64,000 bases of DNA from Argyresthia goedartella. Taxonomy: Eukaryota > Arthropoda > Insecta > Lepidoptera > Argyresthiidae. The notes beneath the pieces were generated by a model, which saw only the letters and a list, made by a program, of their open reading frames with translations, ran no database searches and was not told the DNA's origin. Shown here one piece after another: positions 38,897 to 51,131 of this stretch (position 1 is the first letter of the stretch; each line of letters starts with the position of its first letter). The DNA lies in the NCBI GenBank assembly GCA_949825045.1, contig OX463816.1:18301243-18365242 (forward strand). The letters are read 5' to 3'. The position numbers and the translations under genes are program-made.

Positions 38897-39315
38897 ATGG
38901 TTCAACCAATGAACCTAAGTCTAGAGCCAGAATATCTTTTCTGCTCTGGATGTTCTCAACTCTGCAAGGGCACATATTTCCTGCGATTAAAGCGACTATG
39001 CATATTTAAGCCACATTTCCAAAAGGTCGTTCTCAACTCTACGCCCCGCTTAAAAACAAGGCTCCGTACGTGGACAGGGGAGGAGCGTCTTTACGGGCTA
39101 CCACTCCTACTCATTCACAGGGATGTCCTGGTTGATGTGGATAAAGTTATAGATAGGTTTGCCAAAAGCGGCACAAGGCGCGTCAGTTTTATTTTGTAAA
39201 TTTATTTTCGAGGTAATAAAAACTATATTTTTTGTTAACTTGTTATTTTAACCCTAGCTCCGAACCTAACCCCCCCCCCCCCCCCACCCCAAATGAAATC
39301 CTGGATCCGCCCCTG
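38897..39315 (+). mobile_element. hAT transposon remnant (transposase C-terminus and terminal repeat)
   Basis: 38897-39199 encodes a decayed piece whose end, LRTWTGEERLYGLPLLLIHR...VIDRFA, resembles the hAT C-terminal dimerisation region. About 110 bp later the sequence ends GGATCCGCCCCTG (39303-39315), a hAT-like terminal CAGGGGCGGATCC in reverse, after a poly-C run. The 5' end was not found. Confidence 0.55.
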
Positions 39316-39598
39316 ACGCTAAACGTCGTGTGTCGTGCAAGTGCATATAACTACATATCTGTAATCTATACAGAATCTGTTCCTAACGTAAGTAAGTGAT
39401 TTGAGATGGCAGATTAGGAAAGGGTGGACATAATACAACAAACTGCAGAGTCTAGAGTTGTTTGCAACAGAGTCACTAAAGTTTAACCAACTTGTGTTGT
39501 TGGTTCGACTAATTTTCTTATGTAAAATACTTCCCCGACTGAGTATCAAAAAATATTAAAACGAATTAACAGTATAAGTGTCGAATGCCAGTACCTAC

Positions 39599-39791
39599 CA
39601 AGTCATGCGCCTCCGCTGGCTGTATGAAGTAAATGTATGCGCTTGCATGCACATACACTACACCTCCCTTCTCATATGTCGGGAGCAGCAGCCTGTCGTA
39701 CCGACACTCGTTCGCAAGTCGGTTGAGGAACTCCGACTGTGTGAAGCTGTCTCCGTTCTCCAGCGGCGGACAATCGATCTCAGAGTTCTGT
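39599..39791 (-). CDS. Cys-loop chloride channel, N-terminal extracellular exon
   Basis: 193-bp exon: acceptor CTCGTTTACAG (a second AG four bases on is possible), donor CTTG|GTAGGT, phase 0 out. It encodes NSEIDCPPLENGDSFTQSEF, LNRLANECRYDRLLLPTYEK and VVYVHASAYIYFIQPAEAHD, the N-terminal helix and first strands of the ligand-binding domain. It joins to NFKLHFLLQLRW in the next exon. The Met upstream in the same frame (39847) falls in the polypyrimidine-rich intron end and is not a credible start. The signal-peptide exon lies further upstream. Confidence 0.88.
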
Positions 39792-40916
39792 CTGTAAACG
39801 AGGGTGAGGTTACAGTGGGCATGATCAACAGTGAGAAGTGGAATCATTATAAAAACAAATAAACCGACTGCATTTTTTGCAATACCACAAACAAACGTAT
39901 TAATACACCTGGTTACGGGGTACCTACAGGGTGAATGAAAGTAGCCGCACCAATTAGGTACTTTGTAAACTACAGTTTGCGATCTAAAATCCTACAGTTT
40001 GACGTGGTGGGTGGAGGTATTGAACAATCCACTTATTTGCTCGATTCGATGCTCCAATTGAACTATTCACGACTTGGCCCGCCCCCATAACAGATCATAG
40101 ATGGGCGCTAGCTCATAACGGGTGTTACTCATTGCTCAAATTGTCAAATTTCCGGTAGGGCCAATGCCGCCCTTCTTTACACATCTTGTTAAGTTAGCCT
40201 CGTATTGACATGAAGTCGGATTGAGGTTGGGTGGAGGTGGGATATGTCCTGTTAGCCATGTGAATTTTTCCGGAGTGCCTTGCGCCGCCACTATAACAGG
40301 ATATATTAGATATTCATGAAGCGGAGAATTGAATAAATCTCAAAACGTGCGCTCAATTGTGCCTCTGCCACCCGGTATGGGAAAAATCGTGACTCTATGT
40401 TATGTATGCGGTGATGCGGTGTATGCCAGTATTCGATTTGATAGCCATGTGCAATTTACGGGGCTGCGGAAAGGGTTCTTACCGGCTACTTGCTACTCGA
40501 CTCGACGATGTTAAAGGACTTCGAACCTTTTTGTATGGAGCCTGGCATACCTAATTATCAAATAGTGAATAATCCTTTCCTATCGGCAAAACTCGGAACA
40601 ACGATAACACCCGAATGGTGCCGATGTGTCTATGAATTACTGTATTATTAAATTACGTGTAGGTATCAAATGTCAATGTCGTTGTCTCGATGGGTACTGA
40701 GTGCGAGTGAAGTAGTAAGACAAAAACGAACATTTCCGAGAAAATACGAAAGGAAAGGATTATTCACTACATCTGTACCTAAGTTACAAGTACCTAAAAT
40801 GATGATATTTTGGTGTAGACCCATGAAACACACGTCAATCGACAGGGAAGATTCACTTCCACTTCCACAAGATTTCGTGAATGATATACTTACTTACTAT
40901 AATTATATTTCATTTA
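39792..40916. other. Upstream intron or flank with repeat debris
   Basis: 39860-39990 is a decayed interior piece of the R1 repeat (CACCTGGTTACG, GTAGCCGCACCAAT, ACTTTGTAAAC). 40350-40500 holds a second dispersed repeat fragment (GTGCCTCTGCCACCCGGTA). No exon identified. Confidence 0.5.
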
Positions 40917-41055
40917 AAATATTTATTTATTATATTTGTTAAAATATTTATTTGTTATATTTGTTAAAATATTTATTTATTATATTTGTTAAAATATTTA
41001 TTTATTATATTTGTTAAAATATTTATTTATTATATTTGTTAAAATATTTATATAT
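40917..41055 (+). repeat. 25-bp AT-rich minisatellite
   Basis: The unit AAAATATTTATTTATTATAT plus TTGTT is repeated about 5.5 times with one or two substitutions. Confidence 0.95.
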
Positions 41056-41620
41056 TTATTTTAAATCTTCATACAGAAATATTTCAGAAAGTAGTTACCT
41101 ATATCATTTCCGACATTTTGTCAAAGAGTATTTGTTATTTATAATTAAGTATCTTCTCTTTCGATTTTCGTATGTTTCAGAGTTGTATTCCAAAATAGGT
41201 ACTTACCTTGCAACTTGTACCATTACCAATAATATCAGACCTAATGTTCATAGAATAAGTAATACGGCTAAGTAAACAAGCGTCAATATTTCTTGAGTTT
41301 AATAGCCCATTCTGAAATTTAAGTACCACCTACTATGGTTAAGCTGTATTTAAAGTTCTATTGTTTAGCCGTTTCTTTGAATTCACGACTTAAATATGAT
41401 GTTGGTGCAATGATGACTACTCTAATATATGAAGTCATATGCGTTGGATTGTCATCATCATCATTGATTTGAGTTTAATTGCCCGTCTTGTACAACAGTT
41501 GTCCAATGAAAAGATGCAAAAAACACGTGTACATGCTAAGCATATTTCTAAATATCTACAGTAATAATGAACTTTGACTTTAAGCTGATAAAATTACATC
41601 TGAGTCGGTCGGAAAACATT
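41056..41620. other. No gene seen
   Basis: AT-rich. 41530-41585 contains a short piece of the LINE-tail repeat (AAATATCTACAGTAATAATG, ACTTTGACTTTAAG). Confidence 0.5.
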
Positions 41621-42160
41621 TAAACAGCTTCCTTTAGAGGCAGCTTTAAGTTTGCAGCATCGAAGGTGTGGAATGACTTACCGCCTCCTCTGCAAGAGAT
41701 GATGTCTAAGTTCTCCTCTAAGACAAAACTGAGACATATCGTGCTTGACCAACAGAAAATTTCAAAGCAGTTTCATATACAATTAAAAAAAAGAAGCTTC
41801 TACAGGTCTTACCGATATGGGTAGTAATTTCTTCATAATATGAAAATTACTACCTATGGCGAAGTACATACGTTTTGCACTGCACACATACACTACATAT
41901 ACACATACACATACATGCACACACATACTTGAAGTTAATTGTTATTTTTTATATTGTTTAGTTAAGTTTAAGTAAAAAGGGCTGGTCTGAAAAACAGCGC
42001 TGTGATGATGTCACATCACCCAGCATAAGCTGAGGCCAGTCCTTTTTGCCACAAATAAATGATTAAATTGGATTAAGTTGGAACCTACCTGCCATGTTAT
42101 CTTATGTTTTAAGTAGTTTGTGGCAAATAAACGTCTTTTATTTCTTTCTTTCTTTCTGTC
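41621..42160 (+). mobile_element. LINE 3' end
   Basis: A decayed RT C-terminus (SFKFAASKVWNDLPPPLQEM, then SSKTKLRH) is followed by an untranslated tail with GCTGAGGCCAGTCCTTTTTG and a (TTTC)n end at about 42145-42160. 5'-truncated. Confidence 0.65.
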
Positions 42161-42399
42161 TCTGCTTCAAACGCGAGTCAACCAACACCTACTTATTACT
42201 AATACTGTTTATATAGCGTAAGTGTAGGTGCTACAGCCAACTAGGATTTTGTTGTCCTTACATGTTCAACATACTCCGGAAAACACGATTCTTAAAACTA
42301 CATATGAAAGGTAAAGGAACTATTGCGGTAAACTTGTCAAAAAGGTAAAAAGAGATCGTATGAAATACAACAAATAACTGTAGCGTAAAATAAAGTATA

Positions 42400-43740
42400 T
42401 AACTTATTCAATAAAGGCAAAAGTCCACCAAAAGAGCTTCTGACATTCTTGCTGGACCCTAAAGCCTCCTTGAATGAAGTAAAAAAAAATTGTAGAAGTA
42501 GGTGAAAACCTCGCGAAAAACTTTGCCTCTAAGGATAACTCAACCACATCAAGTATCGAATATCAGGAAAGAGTAGCTACCTTGTTTGTATTATTAAGCA
42601 CGGATGAAGAAGAAGTTAATTAAACGTTTGATTAGCGAACACACAGTTGGATGGGATAATATTTCAAATATCATACTAAAAGAATACAAAAGAGTTACTT
42701 ATTCCTCCATCAACATTCGTTTTTAATATGTGCTTTGAGTTTGGTGTCTTTCCCGCGGTGCTCAAGCATCACTTATTTGATCAATACATAAAGGAGGCGA
42801 CAGGGATCGTATTAGTAGTTTATGTGACTGCTACATAATGGAGGGCATTAATACTCGAGAGTGGGTTTATGAAACGAGCCGAAGGCGAGTAGTAGACTAC
42901 ATACACTAGTTTATCTACACACATATCATAAGCTCTCTTTGATGTGTTCAGGAACCGCATGTTTGACCGGCATTGTGGCTCTGCAGTTTTTTAGCTTGTT
43001 CTGTAGTACCAACTTCACGCAGGCGGGCGTCGGCGTTCGAAATTTGAATGTCAGTACCACAGATATCTGTGGTCATTACCAACTTCACAGACAAACTAGG
43101 GGCGGCAAGCAGGCGGGCGACGGCGTTCGAAATTTGAATGTCATAATATGTAGAAAAATTACACATTATGGTCATAATGTTTTTCAGATAAGAAATTAGT
43201 TTTTACCAAGTAGTTTAACATTATGCTGATCGTAACGTGCGGTTTTTGTACGCAGTAAAGAGGGTTTATGATACGTGTGTAGATAAAATTAATTATAGAC
43301 CCATATTAATTCTTCCCGCTATTTAAAAATATTATAAATAATAGGCTGGTAAAATACTTACCTCTTAGGAAATGGGCTATTATCCAACAACCAGTTTGTT
43401 TTCCGATGCGGAAAATCGACTGACGCAGCAACAATATTGCTTACAGACTATATTGCGACTTATCTCGATAATGGTAAAAAATTAATTGAAATATTTCTTG
43501 ACTTGGCGAAAGATTTTGATACGATTCCTATCCCTTCTCTGTTAGCTAAACTTAAGAAGCTTGTAATCATACAACATAAGTGACTGAACAGCTACTTATC
43601 AAACCCTTTTCAAATCGGCTCCGATCTGCCTATTTCTTACGGAGTTCCCAAAGGTAGCATTTTAAGACCAACATTGTTTCTGGTTTATTCTTTCATCATC
43701 ATTCTTATATTAATGACGATGATCTTTCGATGGCCGAATT
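42400..43740 (+). mobile_element. Decayed LINE reverse transcriptase
   Basis: Plus-strand remnants: CFEFGVFPAVLKHH (about 42730), NNQFVFRCGKSTDAATILLT (about 43390), IEIFLDLAKDFDTIPI (motif A, about 43490) and SYGVPKGSILRPTLFLVY (motif B, about 43635). Several stops. A block at 42940-43145 contains two copies of GCAGGCGGGCG(T/A)CGGCGTTC plus a 16-bp palindrome CCACAGATATCTGTGG, a later insertion or local duplication. Confidence 0.7.
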
Positions 43741-44046
43741 ATATTCCATGAAGATGATACTAACTGTCTTTCTTTTCAACCTACTACAAAAAGGAGGAGA
43801 TTTCTCCAATTCTCAATATACTTTATTGCACGGTAAATAATGAGTAAAAATACATCAACGCTTATGCACAAAGGCGAGCTTATCTCTAAAAAGATATGTT
43901 TTCCAGCAAACCTAGTCAGGATAAGAGAGTCTATTGCGAGTAAGGGAAGTCTGGTGCACAATAAATTAAGCAACCCACTAACATATAACATATAATAAGA
44001 GTAATATAGTACATTATTAATACATATATCAAAGAATATATATATA
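43741..44046. other. Spacer before the maT element, nothing recognised
   Basis: No coding sequence; it ends in the TA target preceding the transposon at 44047. Confidence 0.5.
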
Positions 44047-44054
44047 CACAGTCA

Positions 44055-44195
44055 GTGGCTCAAGCAGGAATAATTACCAGAGTGAAAAAGTGTTCGAGTT
44101 CAGATTAAATGAACCTTATGTCATTTCATATAAGAGTCACTGACAGTTCGATTCGAATACTTTTTCGACGCGTAATTATTTCTGCTTCCTACACA
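44055..44195. mobile_element. 141-bp foldback MITE inside the left TIR of maT copy 1
   Basis: Absent from copy 2, which defines its borders. It is one imperfect palindrome: AAGCAGGAATAATTAC near the left end pairs with GTAATTATTTCTGCTT near the right, and GAAAAAGTGTTCGA with TCGAATACTTTTTC. No coding capacity. Confidence 0.8.
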
Positions 44196-44330
44196 GGTCA
44201 TAAGTTCTGTCACACAATAAAAACTTTTGAATTTAGAACGCTGGCCACAAAAAAGTTTATTGAATTCGAATTTCGAATTTTTCATGAAAATAAAAATGTG
44301 TACTTTTTAGAATTTTCCTCATTTTTAAAT

Positions 44331-45371
44331 ATGGAGTGGACACTTAAAGAAGACCGTGTCGCAGTTATTGCGTTGCATCGTTGCGGTTACGCGCCAATTC
44401 AGATTTTCGACTTACTGAAAAATTTGAATATAACCAAAAGATTCGTTTATCGTACCATAAAACGATACAATGAAGACTCTAGTGTAGATGACAGGTCAAG
44501 AAGTGGTCGCCCTCGCTCTGTTAGGACTCCAGCAGTGATAAAAGCTGTGAAGGCGCGAATTCAAAGAAATCCCATACGTAAGCAGAAACTGTTGGCCCTT
44601 CAGATGGGGTTAAGCAGGACCACGGTGAAAAGGATGTTAAATGAAGACTTAGGGCTTAGGGCATATCGAAGAAAAACAGGACATCGTTTGGACGCTCGTT
44701 TAATGGACCTGAGGCTGAAGAGATGCCGCGCTTTGTTGAAGCGGTACGCGGGAAAAAAGCATCGGGAAATTCTTTTTTCGGATGAAAAAATTTTCACCCT
44801 AGAAGAGAGCTACAACAAACAAAATGATAAGGTGTATGCACACAGCAGTGAAGAAGCGAGCAACCGTATTCCGCGTGTCCAACGAGGTCATTTTCCATCC
44901 TCGCTCATGGTTTGGTTGGGAGTCTCTTATTGGGGCTTAACTGAGGTACATTTTTGTGAGAAAGGCGTAAAAACGAATGCAGTTGTGTATCAAAATACAG
45001 TCCTCAAGAACCTTGTGGAACCTGTTTCTCATACCATGTTTAATAACAGGCACTGGGTATTCCAACAAGATTCTGCGCCAGCTCATAGAGCGAAAAGCAC
45101 ACAAGACTGGCTGGCGGCGCGTGAAATCGACTTCATCCGGCACGAAGACTGGCCCTCCTCCAGTCCAGATTTGAGTCCGTTAGATTACAAGATATGGCAA
45201 CACTTGGAGGAAAAGGCCTGCTCAAAGCCAAATCCTGATTTGGAGTCACTCAAGGCATCCTTGATTAAGGCAGCCGCCGATATTGACATGGACCTCGTTC
45301 GTGCTGCGATAGACGACTGGCCGCGCAGAATAAAGGCCTGTATTCAAAATCGCGGGGGTCATTTTGAATAA
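44331..45371 (+). CDS. maT-family transposase (copy 1)
   Basis: 346 aa from MEWTLKEDRVAVIALHRCGY; the open frame upstream is in the untranslated leader. N-terminal helix-turn-helix pair (IQIFDLL...TKRFVYRTIKRY; LLALQMGLSRTTVKRM) with GRPRS, a GRPR-like linker. Catalytic Asp residues: ILFSDEKIF, VFQQDSAPAH and SPLDYKIW; 37 residues separate the second and third, giving DD37D. No stops or frameshifts, so the enzyme may be functional, although the left terminal repeat of its own element is disrupted. Confidence 0.93.
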   Translation: MEWTLKEDRVAVIALHRCGYAPIQIFDLLKNLNITKRFVYRTIKRYNEDSSVDDRSRSGRPRSVRTPAVIKAVKARIQRNPIRKQKLLALQMGLSRTTVKRMLNEDLGLRAYRRKTGHRLDARLMDLRLKRCRALLKRYAGKKHREILFSDEKIFTLEESYNKQNDKVYAHSSEEASNRIPRVQRGHFPSSLMVWLGVSYWGLTEVHFCEKGVKTNAVVYQNTVLKNLVEPVSHTMFNNRHWVFQQDSAPAHRAKSTQDWLAAREIDFIRHEDWPSSSPDLSPLDYKIWQHLEEKACSKPNPDLESLKASLIKAAADIDMDLVRAAIDDWPRRIKACIQNRGGHFE

Positions 45372-45496
45372 ACTTTATTACCATAAGAATCTATGTTTTA
45401 TTAAGTTCATTTTGCTATATAAATGTTTACATAAATAATAAACATGTCTAAATTATTTGATATTGCACATGTGACAGAACTTATGACCTGACTATG

Positions 45497-46164
45497 TATA
45501 TATAAATCCCGCAACCTATTTGGCGACCTTTTACTTTGCATTATTATGGCGTCCACCAGATAACGTTGACTTATTGAAACTTTTTGAATGTATACTGATA
45601 CATTGAACCTATCTGACGACAGTAACCATCTTTTTTTTATTATAAACTCTAAAATGTTGATATACAAATATATGTATATTGCCAATCACTATGCAACCAA
45701 TCTCAAATCCCTTCCATAATAACATCAAAAGGACATCCGCCGTATATTTTAAAATATTTTTTACATTATCGACTATATAACGTCCACGTGTTTATGCGAC
45801 GTTGCCAAACTTCCAATAACTGCAAGCATACAAATTTAAGCTTTACTACAAGAGACAACGGTCTGATTTGCTTGCAAAGCTTAGAATGCAAAAACAATCC
45901 CAGAAACATGTGTTCGACGGACAGAAACAGAATCCCATTAAAAGCACCATATCGAATGAAAGACTATGCGGGCAGTGTGGGGTGCTCTAGAAGACAGCAA
46001 GCTGGATAGATATTACGAGCCGGGTAGACGGCGTAGGCGGATGAAGGAGCCAAAACAACAAAATAATATGAAAATAACATTATTTATTGATGTTATAAGA
46101 TCACTGAACTGTTAAACCTAAACAGTGAAATAGAAAAATAAACGTAGGTATTATTTAAACAAGT
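45497..46164. other. No gene seen
   Basis: AT-rich. Contains isolated GGCGTCCACC and GGACATCCGCC words related to the satellite-like units that follow. Confidence 0.45.
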
Positions 46165-46720
46165 CCCATACATGTTTTGAAAGATTTTTGGCTCCTTTGT
46201 CCCTAAAAATTTAAAACATTTAAAAAATCTACCATATTCGGACGCAAAACCAAATACGCTGTGAAATTTTTATCCCATCTGGCATCCGTATATGTGTCTC
46301 AAAAATATGCAGCCTGGAATTAACTAACACATGTTTATTACTAAGTTAGTAACATTATTTTTATAACGGAACCACAACTAATGCGCTACAAAACAAAACA
46401 CAAAGATTATTGTTTACTGAAATATTAAAACAAACACATATATGGGCGCCAAACTAATCACGATATCTACGATTTTGATATATCTGGCGTCCGCATATAT
46501 GTATATATCTTTTAAAAAAATAGTCCTTCTAGAATTAATTAATTCACATTTGTCATAAAGTGACAGTAAGCACAACAAAAGCATAATTAGGGCGCTACAA
46601 AACATTACACAAAGGTTATTTTTTACTGAAATAACAAACCAAAAACATATATGGATGCCAAACTAAACACAGTATGAATAATTTTCAAATATCTGGCGTC
46701 CCAATATATATCTGTTGTTG
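46165..46720. repeat. Diverged ~209-bp tandem repeat, about three copies
   Basis: GCGCTACAAAACA at 46383 and 46592 and GGGCGCCAAAC/GGATGCCAAAC/GGACGCAAAAC at about 46444, 46653 and 46238 keep a spacing near 209 bp. Each unit includes a 'TCTGGCGTCC' word. Old satellite-like array. Confidence 0.65.
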
Positions 46721-47939
46721 TTTCATTCATTCTGAGTAGGCATAAAGCTTATCATCGTTTTTGTTTACTCTTGACTTCATAAGTCTTCTTTAAATTCTTG
46801 CATAGCCTTGACAAATTATTACCACTACTCATTGAAATGTGAGGGCACCGCTCGGCGACCGTACTTTAGTAGAGAATTTAGGATGTGATTCGGCTACTGT
46901 CGGATAAAATCAGAACAATTCGTGTTACAGAAAAATTGTGGTAAATTATAATATTTTTTAAATTAAAAGTGCTGTTGACTTCATCAGCAGAAGTAATACA
47001 ATGGTGTTTCTGACTCGTTCTCACCAAATTAAAGAAATACATATTACACTTTCCAAAGATAAAACGATGACTGAAATTAATTTTACCTCACAAAGAAAAC
47101 AATGATAATCCACATACCATTTTTTAATGAAAAAATGGCTTAAGAAAGCTGAGAAGAGTACGGGTGAACTATTAATTAATAATTTTATTCAGCTGACGAT
47201 CTCCCATAGATATTGAAAAATATTGTGGTCTAAAGGAGAATACAGCCCTGTCTAGTCGAAGATAGAAGAATATTGTCATAACGACAAATCTCATTACTGT
47301 GATATATTAGTTTTCCATTCCATTCCTTTTGTGCCTTTTCTATGTCTTCCACTGATCCTGGCCGAATTTGCCTGTTGCCACCATTAACAAAAATGACTTG
47401 GATTGAAATTGTTATTATGATGTTCCAATGAAACCTACTATAACGATCACAAAATGATCATTATATGTTGAGGTAACGCTTATTTTGACTTGATTCTCAA
47501 CTTTGGCTTATCTTTTCTTTTATCCGCAAAAATTGTAAACCTTAAAAAAACGGATTTTTGCGGAAAATCAAGATTTGATAGCTTAGGCATTTTTCAAAAT
47601 TTTATTTTCCAGGCTTTTATTGTGGAAGTGTGTTGATTTTAGTGTGACAATGCGCTAAGGCAGACAATTTAGTAAAAGTGAAAAGTAATGGAAGGCGAAT
47701 GAATGATGCGGATTGATTGTTCCTCGTAATTCCCTAGAGCATTGAAATGTGTGAAAGAACCTTCACATTTCAATGAGCTGTAGCAGTAGTTATGTACGAG
47801 CTTATATTTGTTTTGACATATAATTAATGCTTAAAAATATAACTGATGAAATAGATAGTAATCAAAATGTAAGCTGCACAAAACCAAACGTTTAAGAGAG
47901 CTGCAAAAGTGATATAAGCTCTCAGTATAATTTAAAACA
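46721..47939. other. No gene or recognised repeat
   Basis: AT-rich intergenic or intronic DNA. CATTGAAATGTGAGGGCACC (46830) and a reversed form near 47740-47775 make a loose inverted repeat. Confidence 0.45.
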
Positions 47940-49975
47940 AATGACATTTAATATTCGTAGCATTAACAGAAACTTTGATGATGTTATTTATCATTGCACT
48001 GAAACGAATGGATATTAATATGGACTTCATGGTATTTAACCAAATGCCATTTGAACAGTAATTCTTTTATAAGGCAAATAGAGAGTTACGTCAATTTAAC
48101 TCCACCAAATACATAAATAAAGCTGGTGAGGGACGGTAGGAATTGCTGACGTATGAACCTGACGTAAAAGATGCTAATGGCGTGGTTGTAGACATCAAAA
48201 ATGGGCCCAAGGTCATCGGGACCTATCGCACACTCTCAATATGCAACGTTGACGATAAACGTTGGCTTCATCTCATCCGTCGACATTCTACTTGAGTCGC
48301 TAAAGATAAACTCTTTCATCATATTTGCAGGGGACATAAATATCAACATAATGCCATATGAAGACGATAGCCGCGAAATATAAAACCTGTGTCGCCCAGA
48401 CGATCATGGACAGGGGCTGGAATAATCCAGCCAATACAAAACCAACTAGGATGGAAAACTGCCTCGATCACATATTTATAAGGACTAGGTATGGGGCGGA
48501 ATCCGCGATATTTATTGACCAGCATTACCAATCATGATATTGCCATGCCAATATGATATTGCATACCAAAGCATCGTGAGTATGAAATCGTCAAGAAAAA
48601 AAGTAAACTATGATGCAGTCAGAAATTACCTGGGACTGGAAGACTGGAAAGCAGTCATTAACACTGAAAGCTGTAGAGATTTTCACATCAATTCTCCAAA
48701 CATAGATGTTGCGAAAAATACTTCATAGATGAATTAGTAGATCGAAACTCTTGAGGCCTTGAATCACGCCCGGTCTCCTAAGATAAGCTGTACTTGGAAC
48801 AAATAAAGGATAGCAATAACAATTTACTCAGGGTCACTTACTAAAGGTACTAAAAACGATCTGTTACACCGACTCAAAACAACTCACGAAGCTAAAGAGC
48901 TAGAAGACAGCCAGGGCAATCCCAAACAGTTATGGAAACCTATCAGATAATATGCTTCCAAACGCCCATACAAAAGAATTCACTGGAAATGCTCGACATT
49001 AAAAATAGTGTCAAGGCCTTTCTCAACAAATACATTGCTAAAGTGGGTCAAAATCTCGACCACATGACCCTAAACAACACTCTTTCTTTACTCTACAGAT
49101 TACACAGCGGTGATCCAACTCCTGACAACTTCAATAACTTGCTCATCAAAGTCATAGCCCATAAAATAGTAAAGGCGCTCTCACAAATTTTCAACTTGAG
49201 TCTTGTGATTATTAATATGCAAATTCAAATTCTTAATAAAATTAATCCATATGATAGGATATCACAACCTAAAATATATCTTAAATAAAAAAATCCACTG
49301 GCATATTTCTGGAAGCATGGAAAATAGCCAACGTGTCACTTTTTCATAAAGGTGGATCTAAAACCGATGTGAGGCACTAAGTACCAATCTCGCTCCTGAA
49401 CACAATGTCAAAGATGCTTGAGAAGTTGATAAAAACAACCGCCTTATCGACTACCTAGAGAAGCTGAGATTACTAGCAGGTAGACAATTTGGTTTCCGCA
49501 GAAAAAAATCGACTGGAGATGCTACCACTCTACTCACTAACCTAGTAGCTTCGCATATAGACTTAGGTGAGAGATATCTTAGTATTTTCTGGCCTAGTGA
49601 AGGCGTTCAACACTATCTCCATACCAATCCTGTTACAAAAGCTAGAACGATTGGGCATTGGAGGGTTAACACTAAAATGGTTGAGGAGTTACCTAATGGA
49701 AAGAAGACAGTGTCTTAGGATCAAGCCCAGCTCAGAGACGAAGGACGCAGCATCCTGGGTCCCACGTTTTTCGTTATTTATATAAATAACCTTCTACATC
49801 TTCGCATCCTGGATGCCTAGATCTTTTGGTATGCCAATGACAAAGCCATTCTGTTCCATGGAAAATCCTGGAATAGTGTTTACAGAACAGCCGAGTCAGG
49901 GTTAAGACAGGTGGTGATAAAAAATAAAAACATGAATCTTTTGAGACACTCGGCGAACAAAATCCCACTTATTTC
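47940..49975 (+). mobile_element. Decayed full-length-like LINE (endonuclease and reverse transcriptase)
   Basis: Plus-strand remnants in order: FNIRSINRNFDD (endonuclease start), INSFIIFAGDININI (about 48310), ENCLDHIF-like (about 48455), a linker with YIAKVGQNLDHM, RT fingers RQFGFRRKKSTGDATTLLTN (about 49480), LVKAFNTISIPILLQKLERL (motif A region) and later LEKLRLL. Many frameshifts and stops; a pseudogene. The hAT element at 49999 begins just beyond. Confidence 0.72.
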
Positions 49976-50264
49976 AATTTATACTGCTTTGTGTCAAACC
50001 AGTGGCGGTTTTCCAGGGGAGGCAACTTAGGCTGCGCCTCACCTCTCACTATGCACCCTACCTACCACCTACATCAAAATACAAATACATAAATACACTT
50101 AGTGTACGGTACAATATTTTTTTATTAATTAATCTATAGTATAAAAACTAGCCTACTTCAAAATTGGATATCCTGCCGAAATTCCCGCGATCATCGCTGC
50201 ACCGAAAAGCATTGTTATTTTACCCACCCGCGGCGCGACCTTCTGTACGTAGCCCATAGCCAAG

Positions 50265-50298
50265 CCAGCCTCACGCCGCGGGCGCGGCGTGAGGCTGG
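50265..50298. repeat. Perfect GC-rich inverted repeat (16-bp arms, 2-bp spacer)
   Basis: Arm CCAGCCTCACGCCGCG, spacer GG, then the exact reverse complement. It lies in the 5' untranslated part of the hAT remnant. Confidence 0.95.
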
Positions 50299-50553
50299 AT
50301 ATTTTAAAAATTGTCTAGCGCCTCTATAGCGTTAAGCAACAGAGATTTTACAAATTTAACGGGAAGAATTAGGAGAAGGAATCAGAGTCGTTTTTTGATG
50401 AGTCCGGGTTAATCATTATGTTGGTACGAGGGGCAGAGAGGCGCCTTCAGTCCAGCATTTAAAAATGACTTAAAGAATGGTAGGAAAACGTTCGTCCGTT
50501 CATTTCAAAGCTCGTGGTATGATCGTTATATTTGGCTATGCGGAAGTACCTAA

Positions 50554-51041
50554 TTGCAAAAATTGTATTGCTGGCCGTGCATTCTTTTGAGCCGTCATAA
50601 ATCTACATTTTCATTTAATGGATATTCAAAAATGGATTTAAAAAATATATCGCGGGCTCTAAAAATTCACGATGAATCACAAGAACACTTCGAAAATTTC
50701 AAAGCGCTCAAAATGGTAGAGAAAAATGTTTCCATCTTGGATGCAATTGACATGTTACGTTTCATGAAATCGAATTATATTGACGAAGTTGACGAAATTT
50801 AACTCTCACGTTGCCGGTGACCAGTGTTTCAGTAGAACGTCATTTTTCATGCCTAAAACGAATAAAGACCTATTTGCGAAATTCTATTGGACAAGAGAGA
50901 CTTTCTGATCTAGCATTGCTATCAATAGAAAAAGAGCTTCTACGTAATTTAACAACTCAAAACGAAACTTTTTACGACCGGGTAATTAATACATTTGCAG
51001 AAAAAAAACAACGCAATATTGAATTAAAATTAAAAATCTGA
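50554..51041 (+). pseudogene. hAT transposase remnant (zinc-finger end joined to dimerisation end)
   Basis: 50554-50802 holds the N-terminal Cys/Trp-rich TTF-like region (LYCWPCILLS, FSFNGYSKMDLKNISRALKI, HDESQEHFEN). A stop and frame change at about 50803 is followed by the C-terminal dimerisation domain (SVSVERHFSCLKRIKTYLRN, ERLSDLALLSIEKELL) to 51041. The whole RNase H-like catalytic centre is missing, so the copy is a deletion derivative, closest in style to ZMYM-type hAT proteins. Confidence 0.75.
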
Positions 51042-51131
51042 AAGTTTCAATTGCAATCCACAATTATTTATCGTACTTAAGCATAGAGCAACACGGCCTT
51101 TAAGAATCTATGTTTAAAATATCTCAATTAT

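Larger units (their letters stand above)
44047..45496 (+). mobile_element. DD37D (maT-like) mariner transposon, copy 1
   Basis: Flanked by TA (44045-44046 and 45497-45498). Left end CACAGTCA is interrupted by a 141-bp insert (44055-44195), then continues GGTCATAAGTTCTGTCACAC; right end matches in reverse (GTGACAGAACTTATGACCTG, then ACTATG). Without the insert the element is 1309 bp, exactly the size of copy 2 at 60977. Transposase ORF intact. Confidence 0.93.

Noticed and set aside
39566..39847. Met at 39847 as the start of the channel protein
   Set aside because: The codons before 39791 coincide with a good pyrimidine tract and CAG acceptor, and no signal peptide is encoded there.
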